From assembly GCA_050744165.1 (NCBI GenBank), contig JBOGGN010000262.1, positions 1 to 10,436 of the forward strand: a stretch of DNA of 10,436 nt. The letters are read 5' to 3'. Shown in pieces: positions 4,424 to 10,436 of this stretch. A program made the position numbers and the translations under genes. Origin of the DNA: JBOGGN01 sp050744165 (GTDB taxonomy: Bacteria; Actinomycetota; Acidimicrobiia; Acidimicrobiales; Palsa-688). Position 1 is the first letter of the stretch. Every line of letters begins with the position of its first letter. Under the pieces are notes generated by a model. That model made no database searches, had not been told where the DNA came from, and saw nothing but the letters and a program-made list of their open reading frames with translations.

Positions 4424-7281
4424 ACCGGATAGATGGTGTCGACGGCGACACCTCCGTTGTAATACCCCTGGAACGAGTAACCACCGGCACTGGCGCTGAA
4501 GGCGGGCCAGGCGAAGGTGACGTTGCGAATCGCGGCCCAGATAGCGTTGTTGATCCGGGGCAGCCAGGTCGCCTCGTTGGTGGCCAGGTTGCGTATGAGC
4601 GTCTTGGAACCGCTCACCCCGCCTCGGGTGGTGTAGGTGACCTTGTACTGGGCGCCCGGTCCCGTGGAGGAGTCGATCGTCGCCCGCGGTTCGTCCGAGT
4701 CGGTGCCGACCAACTCGTTGATGTACCCGAGGAACTCGGCCTCGTCGTGACCCCCGGAGATCTGGCCGCTGGTATTGCTGATAGTCGGTCTGCCTGCCAG
4801 GTGTCCCCAGGTGGTGGCGTTGGCCCCGACGAAGGTCTTGAGCATCGCAGCTCCGTAGTGGTGGAGCGCGTTCGCCTTCAGGTTCTTGATCGTGATCAGG
4901 TGCTTCAGCCGGTCGGCACCGACCGTCGTGCGGTATGCCTTGATCTCGGCGGCGTTGAATTTTGTCAGAAGGTCTTTCAACGCGGGGTCGCCCAGATCGG
5001 CCGCCAGACCCTTTATCTGAGTCGCGTTGTACTGCGTCAGCAGATCCTTCAGCTCGGCCCCGGTGAGCTTCAACCGTTTGATGTCCACGGCTGGCAGGTC
5101 AGTGAGGAGTCCCTTGAGTTCGCTGGCAGTGAACGCGGCCAGGAGGCCCTTGACGATCTCCACGGTGAGCGTGGTGATAAGGCCCTTGACCTCCGTTCCG
5201 GTCATCTCGCCGAGCAGTGCCTTGAGCTTCACGGCGTCGATGTCCAGGGCCACCAGTGTTGCCGCCGGAACCTCCCCCAGGAACGCCTTCAACTCCGTCA
5301 GGCCAACTTCGGACGCGAAGCGGTCGATCTGGGTCGGCGTGAGCGCGGCCGCCAGCATGGCCTTCAGCTTGGCGCTCCCGAGGCCGCTTGGCGCAGCCAA
5401 CTCAGCCACCCGAGCGCCCGTCAACTCGGTGAACAGGCGCAGCACACCGGGCGCGCCGACCGTGGTGATCAGGGTCTTTAGAGCACCGCTGGTCAGCGTT
5501 TCCAGGAACGCCTTGAGCTTGGCCGGCTCCGCTCCGATCAGCCGCAACATCCCCGCGTTGACGTCGCCCAGGAATGCCTTCAATGGCCCCAGTCCGACCT
5601 CGGTGGCATAGGCGTCGATGCGGTCGGGACCGAAGGCGAGGTTCATTTCCTTGAGATGAACCAAACCGAGCCCGCTCTCCTCCGCCAGGTCGAAGAGTCG
5701 GGTGACGCTGAGCGAGGAGACCAGGCGGTCGATCTCGGAATCCCCGATGCCAGTCACCAACGCCCGTAGGCCGTCGGTGCCGAATGTGGCCACCAGACTC
5801 TTGGCCTTCAGCGGTCCGATCGTCCCCGATGTCAGCCAGCGGCGGGTGACGGCGGCGCCGAGCGCCTCCAGCAGCTTCTTGAGGTCGCCCCGATCGGGCA
5901 CCAGGGCCAGCATTGTTTCGAGAGGACCGGGACCTCCTGCCAAATCCCGGACATCGGCCAGTCCTTCGACTTCCGCCTTGCCGGTGGAGGCTTCACCGGA
6001 GTGTGTCGCGGCGTGGAGTTTGGCCGAACTGACCTCGTTTTGGACCTCCTTCGCCTCGGCCACTTTGACCAGCGGGAGGTTGTCCTTCGCCTTGGTCAGC
6101 GCCAGTTGGAGATCGTTGACCTCCGCCTCGGCCATCTGGAGCCGCTCGTCTGCTTCGCGCAGGATGGAGTCGAGGGCATCGCCGTCGGCCCCTTCCTGCA
6201 GGCGCCAACCGGCCACGTCGATCGCCAATTCACGGTTGTACTCGCTCAGATGGGCGACCTGCTCGCGCGCCTCTTCCAGGCGCCCCTCAGCATCCTTGGC
6301 CTCCTGTTGCGCCTTCTCGTAGGTCTTTTTGGCAGCGTCGTTGCGGTCGAAGACCCGCTTCCAGGCCACGACCACCGAATCGGCAAGATCAGCCATTCGC
6401 TGGGCCAGGTCCAGGGCCCGATCGGCCGGTGGCAGGTAGGACTCCGCCAGGTCTTTGGCCTCGCTCACCGACGCCGCAGCGCTCGCCAAGTCAACCAGGG
6501 CTTGGCGAGCGGTCCTCGCCTTATCACGCTCATCGGCTGCCGACTTGGCCGGCTTTTGGACCGTGGCCGGGACCTTGATGCCCTCGGCCCCCTTCTTGAG
6601 CGTGATCGCCGCGTAGTCCGCCGCCTTCATGGCGAAGTCTTCGAGTTCCCGGAGCTTGGCCGGCGCCTCGCTCTTGACCTTCCCGACCAGTTCCGCCTTT
6701 GCCCGGTCATCACGGGTGGTGGCGGCTGTGCCCGCGCCTCCCTGAGCCGTGGTCGCCACCTGGGACATCTCCGCGACGTAGTTGACCCCCTCGACCTGCC
6801 TCACCATCACGATCTGGGAACGGATGATCTTCTCGATCTCAAGGAGCCGGGTGTTTGCGGTGCCTGCCTGCTCCGAAGTCCCCGGCGTGGTCAGCGACTC
6901 CTTCAGGCTGGTGACCTCGGTCTTCAAGGTCCTCGTCAGCTCCAGGGCCTTGTCGGCGTCCCCCTTGGTGTGCTTGGCGTGCTTGGCCGGCGGTTTCGAC
7001 ACGACGTGCTCCCCACGCGCAAAGTGCCGTTGGACGCGAGCCGCAACCGGCGCCGCCAGGATGCGGCCGGACGCCTCGGCCGGTCGCTCTGCGGCCAGCA
7101 GCGATACCACGGCGCGGTTGCCGGCCGCCCGCTGCAACGCCAAGACCCGGCCCGCACCGAGGCCCCCGAGGCCGGACGAGAGCTCCGGTCCCGGCTGGGG
7201 GCGCGCCGCCCGTTCCCCGTTCCTTGCTGCTGCCGCCTCGGGCGCGACTGCCTTCTCACGCGCTCCCAAGGCGCCAATCAT
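4420..7281 (-). CDS. Large modular protein: LQR-AGNRAV leader, coiled coil, LKxLL repeats, EndoU-like C-terminal domain
   Basis: 953 residues from the ATG at 7279-7281. The frame stays open to 8055, but that extension lies inside the lipase gene. Order of parts: Ala/Pro-rich leader with LQRAAGNRAV (residues 49-58) and VQR (83-85); long Ala/Glu/Lys-rich helical region with coiled-coil character (about 140-420, e.g. AKKTYEKAQQEAKDAEGRL); helical repeat region (about 455-800) whose end is a run of 12-residue LKxLL units; and a distinct C-terminal domain (about 825-953). That domain has WGHLAG, SGGHDEAEF, GSKTLIRN, TWLPRINNAIWAAI and the ending GYYNGG...TIYPV. The order H...GGH...KT...WL..I..AI...GY..G...YP resembles bacterial EndoU-type toxin nucleases. 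No signal peptide or transmembrane helix is seen. The leader motif is one I associate with eCIS-linked proteins. It follows the lipase gene by 98 bases and overlaps the next gene by 4. No clear Shine-Dalgarno precedes the start. Confidence 0.85.
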   Translation of the reverse strand: MIGALGAREKAVAPEAAAARNGERAARPQPGPELSSGLGGLGAGRVLALQRAAGNRAVVSLLAAERPAEASGRILAAPVAARVQRHFARGEHVVSKPPAKHAKHTKGDADKALELTRTLKTEVTSLKESLTTPGTSEQAGTANTRLLEIEKIIRSQIVMVRQVEGVNYVAEMSQVATTAQGGAGTAATTRDDRAKAELVGKVKSEAPAKLRELEDFAMKAADYAAITLKKGAEGIKVPATVQKPAKSAADERDKARTARQALVDLASAAASVSEAKDLAESYLPPADRALDLAQRMADLADSVVVAWKRVFDRNDAAKKTYEKAQQEAKDAEGRLEEAREQVAHLSEYNRELAIDVAGWRLQEGADGDALDSILREADERLQMAEAEVNDLQLALTKAKDNLPLVKVAEAKEVQNEVSSAKLHAATHSGEASTGKAEVEGLADVRDLAGGPGPLETMLALVPDRGDLKKLLEALGAAVTRRWLTSGTIGPLKAKSLVATFGTDGLRALVTGIGDSEIDRLVSSLSVTRLFDLAEESGLGLVHLKEMNLAFGPDRIDAYATEVGLGPLKAFLGDVNAGMLRLIGAEPAKLKAFLETLTSGALKTLITTVGAPGVLRLFTELTGARVAELAAPSGLGSAKLKAMLAAALTPTQIDRFASEVGLTELKAFLGEVPAATLVALDIDAVKLKALLGEMTGTEVKGLITTLTVEIVKGLLAAFTASELKGLLTDLPAVDIKRLKLTGAELKDLLTQYNATQIKGLAADLGDPALKDLLTKFNAAEIKAYRTTVGADRLKHLITIKNLKANALHHYGAAMLKTFVGANATTWGHLAGRPTISNTSGQISGGHDEAEFLGYINELVGTDSDEPRATIDSSTGPGAQYKVTYTTRGGVSGSKTLIRNLATNEATWLPRINNAIWAAIRNVTFAWPAFSASAGGYSFQGYYNGGVAVDTIYPV
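4882..5232 (-). repeat. Coding 12-residue LKxLL repeats
   Basis: Residues about 684-800 of the modular protein consist of ten adjoining units, each beginning with a pattern close to xx[LVI]Kx[L][LI]. The aligned Leu/Val/Ile-Lys pairs fall at residues 686, 698, 710, 722, 734, 744, 756, 768, 780 and 792: a 12-residue step except for one 10-residue unit. Neighbouring units alternate, so the true structural unit may be 24 residues (a helix pair). Related but less regular units occur earlier, near 567, 589, 601, 639 and 664. At DNA level the copies have diverged, so this is an old protein repeat rather than a recent tandem duplication. Confidence 0.75.
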
Positions 7282-7300
7282 AGAGGGTGCACGGTAGTGG

Positions 7301-7334
7301 CGGACGACCGAGGCCACCAAGGTCCGGTCGTCCG
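7301..7334. repeat. Perfect 10-bp inverted repeat between the lipase and modular-protein genes
   Basis: CGGACGACCG (7301-7310) and CGGTCGTCCG (7325-7334) form a perfect 10-bp stem with a 14-base loop. It sits in the middle of the 98-base gap, 46 bases after the lipase stop and 20 bases before the next start. There is no T-run on the minus strand. It could be a weak internal terminator or attenuator setting the ratio of the two products, an mRNA-processing hairpin, or a dyad bound by a regulator. Confidence 0.5.
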
Positions 7335-7379
7335 AGAACGAGCCCGCCCGGTAGACGCGCCTGTCGGCCGCCGACCCTG

Positions 7380-8960
7380 TTAGGTGTAGGTGAACTGGCT
7401 GAGTGCCGCCGGTGTCGAAGGTGGGCCGGAGTTGCCGAAGGGAGTGGTAACCATGATGTTGACGATTCCCACGCCAGGGGGTGTCGTTACCGTCAACTGG
7501 TTGGCGTTGACGAAAGCCAGGCTCACGCCGGCGACGACGCCGAAATCGACGCCGCAAAAGTCCTGGGTAAAGTTCGACCCATTGATGGTGATCGAGGTGC
7601 CTCCCGCCGAGGTACCACTGTTCGCCGACAGTGATGTGATGGTCGGCGTGAGAGGCGGCAGAAGCGTGGCGCCAAGCAGGCCCAAATAGGTGTTGTTGGC
7701 GTGCTGTTGGCCGAGCTCGTCTTCCCAATCGTCCAGCGTCGTGATCGCACTGGCTTGGGGTTGCTGATACTCGCCTGAAAAGTTGACATTGAGCACCAGC
7801 TGTTGCTGGGTCTGTGGCTGGGTGTAGGGGTTGGCTACGGTGCTCGAGCTGGCTTTCCCAGCAATATTTGCTACCAGGGTAACGACCGCTGCCTGCAACG
7901 TCGCTCCGCCGCCCTGGCCCGGGAAGAACCATTCGGCGGCCTCGGGGGCCGGCGGTTTGTGGGCTAGGCCACCCGTGAGATTCCACCAGGCTTGCGGGAC
8001 GACGTCGTACTGGTTCCACACGCACGTCGCCATCGGGAACTGATCGGCGAACCACTGCGCAAAGGTTGCGTCGCCGGCGGTCGGCGCCGCGAAGGTGTAC
8101 ACCTCAAAGCTGGGAGTGGGGTTCCAGGTCTGGGCGGCCAAGAAGAGGCTCACGGTTGTAGCCATACAGCCCCCAAGGCTGTGCCCGGTGACATAGACGG
8201 TGGGGGCCTGCGTCTGGCCGGAGATGAGACTCGTCAGGTCCGGCATCAGCGTCGTGCCGTTGACGATCTCCGTGAAGGCGAGCATCGCCCCCGTTGAGAT
8301 GTTCCCGGGCGCACCGCTGGGAGGCGCTCCTCCCGCCGCGAAGGGGAGAAGCGGGGGTGTCACGTCCATGTCCTCGGGGATATCCCCCGCCACGGTGCCC
8401 CGCAGGCAGACTGCGTACTGTTGCGGCTGGTCTGGCGAGATCGACGTGTTCTGGGCGATGTATGCCAGGTTGGCGCGGTCCTGCGTCAGCTCCACAAAGC
8501 GCACGGTCCACTCTGCCGCGGTCGCCAAGGAGCTGTCTTGCAGCTGCGTGTTGATGCCAGAAAAAATGCGCTGGGCCTGGTCGCCGCAAGTCTCGGTGGA
8601 CGGTCGCTCGGTGGCGCCGGTGGGCGCCAGCCCTGCCAGGGTCATCATGACCTGGATGGTCAAGGAGCTGCCAAACGTGAACGGGCTCGGGCTGGCGTCG
8701 CTGGTGTGGTCATTCCAGGTGACCGTCACTGGCACCGATTGCCCCACTGTGCCGGACGGCGCGACCGCGGTGAGTTGGGTTGGCGAGACCACCGTGAAGT
8801 ACTGTGCGGGCACCGGCGGGTTCGTCCCGAATGTGACTGAGGCCACCTTGTTCAACGGGTCTTGGAACTGTGTTCCGTTGACGGTGACCACAGTGCCGCC
8901 TATGGACGGCCCAGAGGTTGGAGACATCGCCGTAACGGAAGGTTTTGTAAATATGGACAT
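7380..8960 (-). CDS. Class 3 lipase flanked by two IPT/TIG domains
   Basis: 526 residues from the ATG at 8958-8960, chosen because a strong GAGGAG lies 6 bases upstream; an earlier TTG at 9101 is inferior. Domain order: N-terminal IPT/TIG domain (about residues 6-96, PSVTAMSPTSGPSIGGTVV); alpha/beta-hydrolase core (about 125-425); C-terminal IPT/TIG domain (about 437-526, PTITSLSANSGTSAGGTSI). The lipase core shows the class 3 hallmarks: CLRGT before the lid region (185-189), nucleophile elbow GHSLGG with Ser261, Asp319 in NQYDVVP, and His420 in the terminal helix before NNTY. The expected reaction is hydrolysis of glycerol or phospholipid esters. There is no signal peptide, although a lipase with Ig-like TIG domains would be expected to act outside the cell. 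That absence, and the adjacent LQR-AGNRAV protein, suggest delivery by a particle or lysis rather than by Sec. It is probably the first gene of the minus-strand block. Confidence 0.9.
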   Translation of the reverse strand: MSIFTKPSVTAMSPTSGPSIGGTVVTVNGTQFQDPLNKVASVTFGTNPPVPAQYFTVVSPTQLTAVAPSGTVGQSVPVTVTWNDHTSDASPSPFTFGSSLTIQVMMTLAGLAPTGATERPSTETCGDQAQRIFSGINTQLQDSSLATAAEWTVRFVELTQDRANLAYIAQNTSISPDQPQQYAVCLRGTVAGDIPEDMDVTPPLLPFAAGGAPPSGAPGNISTGAMLAFTEIVNGTTLMPDLTSLISGQTQAPTVYVTGHSLGGCMATTVSLFLAAQTWNPTPSFEVYTFAAPTAGDATFAQWFADQFPMATCVWNQYDVVPQAWWNLTGGLAHKPPAPEAAEWFFPGQGGGATLQAAVVTLVANIAGKASSSTVANPYTQPQTQQQLVLNVNFSGEYQQPQASAITTLDDWEDELGQQHANNTYLGLLGATLLPPLTPTITSLSANSGTSAGGTSITINGSNFTQDFCGVDFGVVAGVSLAFVNANQLTVTTPPGVGIVNIMVTTPFGNSGPPSTPAALSQFTYT

Positions 8961-8966
8961 GCGCGT

Positions 8967-8972
8967 CTCCTC
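8967..8972 (-). promoter_or_regulatory. Ribosome binding site of the lipase gene
   Basis: On the minus strand GAGGAG stands 6 bases before the ATG at 8960. It is the strongest Shine-Dalgarno match in the window and fixes the lipase start. Confidence 0.8.
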
Positions 8973-9107
8973 GGTGGAATCTCTGACGGGAGGATATGGT
9001 GAATGCGCAGCCGCTTTGGATCTGGCTGGTTGCGGGAAATGTGGACAGGGCGCCCGGCATCTCATCCCGGCATGCCGCGTCGGCGCCACCATTAGCTGCA
9101 AATCGTT

Positions 9108-9145
9108 CTACAGGACTCTGTAGTACCACCACACTTCTTTGTCAA
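9108..9145 (-). promoter_or_regulatory. Candidate promoter with overlapping palindrome upstream of the lipase
   Basis: On the minus strand a perfect TTGACA (9140-9145) is followed, after 17 bases, by TACAGA (9117-9122), a weak -10. The -10 lies inside a perfect dyad, CTACAG-4-CTGTAG (9108-9123), so a repressor bound there would block the promoter. Transcription from about 9110 would leave a leader of roughly 150 bases before the lipase start. The sequence here is noticeably more A/T-rich than the flanking genes, as expected for a promoter. Confidence 0.4.
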
Positions 9146-9189
9146 GGGCAGGTCTGTGAACAATCGTCAACCAGGCGAAGGCTGCCCTA

Positions 9190-9234
9190 TTTGGTGTGCC
9201 GGTTCCCGGGAACGGATGTCCCAAACCGACCAAA
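9190..9234 (-). terminator. Nested inverted repeats after the glycoside-hydrolase gene
   Basis: GTTCCCGGGAAC (9202-9213) is a perfect 12-bp palindrome. TTTGGT (9190-9195) and ACCAAA (9229-9234) form an outer matching pair around it. The structure lies 16 bases past the stop of the 9250-10311 gene and could end its transcript. No T-run follows, and a protein-binding site is equally possible. Confidence 0.3.
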
Positions 9235-9249
9235 AGTACATCGAGCGCT

Positions 9250-10311
9250 TTACGCGCCTGATTCCGCGAAGAAAGTCCCGACGGCGTCAAAGGCCTCCTT
9301 CGGCTCCCAGGCCATGTCCGGGTAGCGGATGCCATGGCCGCCGCCGGGGAGGGTCCGCACCAGGCTGAACGACGACATGTCCAGGTCGTAGGTCGGGTCG
9401 GGATCAAATGGCGACTCGGGCGACACCAGCTCGCCTACGAAGGCACCCTCGACGCCGGCCGAGTCCAGGATGGAGAGGGTCTCGACCAGTTCCCGAGCCT
9501 GGGCCGCCTCGTCACGGACGTGGTCGCCTGGCTGCAGCCTGCGGCGCACGAACCGCCCCAGCAGCGGGACCTGGTGCCAGAAGACCGAGCGCTGGTCGGC
9601 GATGCCGAAACCGAGCGCCCCAGAGCTCGCGGCACCGCGGTAGGTCCGCATGCCGAACTCGGTGACCAGGACCGGCTTGCCGGTCGCGAGCCACGGCTGG
9701 AGCATCTCCTCGTAGCGGTCCTTCACCCGCGCGTCGCGGTAGTGGTCCACGCCGACAAGGTCGAACGTGCCCCAGTCGACCGGCTCGAACGGCAGGGCGG
9801 CGTAGGTCACGGGGCCGTGGAACTCCCGTCGGGCGGCCTCGACGGCGGCGGCGAGGAACGCCCGCAGGGAGGCCGCATACCGGTCGGTGTGGATCTCCTG
9901 CTTGAGGTTGGCCATCCGGCCCTGAATGGTCGCCCCCGCCACGATCCCCCGTACGAACAGCGTCGCCTCGGATGCCACGCTGAGCATCACCCGCTCGGGG
10001 TACCGCTGCCGCAGGGATTCGGCAGCTCGGGCCGCGCTGGTTAGATAGTTGACGGTGTCGGGCGCGGTGGTAAAGAAGCGCTCCGGGGACAGCAGAACCT
10101 CCAAGCCGGCGTCGAGCGCCAGGCGGCCGGCCTCGACTAGTCGCCCGACGTCTCGGCCGCGAAGGCGGACCGCGTTGGCATGCAGGTCATCCCGGACGAT
10201 CTCCAGCTCCCTTTGGACGACGCCCAGCTCGAAGCGGGGCCGGGTCTTCACCTTCCACCCGAAGCCGGTGAACACCGTCCCCACGTCGTAGATGATCCCG
10301 CGGCGCTTCAC
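9250..10311 (-). CDS. TIM-barrel glycoside-hydrolase-like protein
   Basis: 353 residues from the GTG at 10309-10311. A longer frame to 10419 exists, but its extra codons run through the 3' end of the upstream gene in another frame. The start KRRGIIYDVG, the segment RELEIVRDDLHANAVRLRG and the alternating strand/helix pattern point to a (beta/alpha)8 barrel of the glycoside-hydrolase clan A type. Glu115 in SVASEATLF and Glu218 in VLVTEFGMRTYRG sit where the acid/base and nucleophile of that clan are expected; other barrel-like strand ends are FDLVGVDHYRD and GAFVGELVSP. Similar actinobacterial proteins are often labelled "abortive infection protein", a name with no support that I can see here. 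The substrate is unknown. No signal peptide is present, so it would act in the cytoplasm. It lies 11 bases after the preceding gene, so the two are probably in one operon. Confidence 0.8.
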   Translation of the reverse strand: MKRRGIIYDVGTVFTGFGWKVKTRPRFELGVVQRELEIVRDDLHANAVRLRGRDVGRLVEAGRLALDAGLEVLLSPERFFTTAPDTVNYLTSAARAAESLRQRYPERVMLSVASEATLFVRGIVAGATIQGRMANLKQEIHTDRYAASLRAFLAAAVEAARREFHGPVTYAALPFEPVDWGTFDLVGVDHYRDARVKDRYEEMLQPWLATGKPVLVTEFGMRTYRGAASSGALGFGIADQRSVFWHQVPLLGRFVRRRLQPGDHVRDEAAQARELVETLSILDSAGVEGAFVGELVSPESPFDPDPTYDLDMSSFSLVRTLPGGGHGIRYPDMAWEPKEAFDAVGTFFAESGA

Positions 10312-10322
10312 CGCTGACCGGA

Positions 10323-10436
10323 TCAGGGACTGCCGGGTGCCGCGGTGGCCGCGGGCACGTGCTGCACCTGGAGTTCGTGGGTCCCGTCGTCCCGGGCCAG
10401 TTCGTAGTAGACGAACCACGCGCCGTCCGGGGTGGC
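10323..10436 (-). CDS. C-terminal end of an unidentified gene, cut by the window edge
   Basis: The last 37 codons of a minus-strand gene end in TGA at 10323-10325 and run off the right edge. The text is clearly protein-like with strong third-position G/C bias: TPDGAWFVYYELARDDG, then HELQVQHVP and a short Ala/Pro tail. The Trp-Phe-x-Tyr-Tyr-Glu pattern suggests beta strands of a soluble domain, but I cannot name a family. The stop is 11 bases upstream of the next gene's GTG. Confidence 0.7.
   Translation of the reverse strand, partial: ATPDGAWFVYYELARDDGTHELQVQHVPAATAAPGSP

Noticed and set aside
6001..7383. 460-codon plus-strand open frame
   Set aside because: Antisense to the coiled-coil part of the modular protein; long antisense frames are expected opposite high-GC genes and the text shows no domain.
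7282..8055. Upstream extension of the modular-protein frame by 258 codons
   Set aside because: It overlaps the lipase gene in another frame; the extension is Arg/His/Pro-rich shadow text, whereas the lipase frame has intact catalytic motifs and two TIG domains.
8961..9101. Upstream TTG start for the lipase adding 47 residues
   Set aside because: The added text is Pro/Arg/His-rich, not a signal peptide, and the ATG at 8960 has a strong GAGGAG at ideal spacing.
10312..10419. Longer start of the glycoside-hydrolase-like gene
   Set aside because: It would run through the 3' end of the upstream gene, whose own frame is clearly protein-like and stops at 10323.
1..10436. CRISPR array, tRNA, rRNA, complete insertion sequence, phage att sites
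   Set aside because: No regularly spaced direct repeats, cloverleaf-like segments, rRNA text, complete transposase frame or terminal inverted repeats were seen.

Overview
This is a GC-rich window with the codon-position bias (very high G/C at third positions) expected of a high-GC bacterium, most likely an actinomycete or relative. No rRNA, tRNA or other taxonomic marker is present, so that placement is inference.

Layout. Positions 1-440 (minus strand) hold what looks like a decayed coiled-coil gene read in three successive frames. An HtrA-type trypsin-like protease with one PDZ domain (647-1624, minus) is divergently arranged with an FkbM-family methyltransferase (1669-2382, plus), which is followed by two GC-rich hairpins. 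Next on the plus strand is a lower-GC gene (2580-3512) whose N-terminus carries the motif LQR-x-AGNRAV, and then a 50-codon gene (3600-3752) ending in a cysteine-rich CCGNHGQPGC tail. A roughly 300-base convergent gap with inverted repeats and a possible gene remnant follows.

The central part is a minus-strand gene block read from right to left: a class 3 lipase flanked by two IPT/TIG domains (7380-8960, strong ribosome binding site, candidate promoter with a palindrome about 150 bases upstream), a 953-residue protein (4420-7281), and a 122-residue protein (4055-4423) whose start overlaps the preceding stop by 4 bases. The 953-residue protein has an LQRAAGNRAV leader, a long helical/coiled-coil section, a run of 12-residue LKxLL repeats and a separate C-terminal domain with features recalling EndoU-like toxin nucleases. 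The leader motif is one I associate with actinobacterial proteins near DUF4157 proteins and extracellular contractile injection systems (eCIS). No injection-system structural gene is visible here. The block therefore looks like a cargo or effector module: an unsecreted lipase, a large modular putative toxin, and a small translationally coupled protein that could be its immunity partner or chaperone. The plus-strand protein at 2580-3512 shares the leader and could be a second effector.

At the right end, a TIM-barrel glycoside-hydrolase-like protein (9250-10311, minus) lies 11 bases downstream of the 3' end of another gene that runs off the window (10323-10436, minus), so these two are probably cotranscribed.
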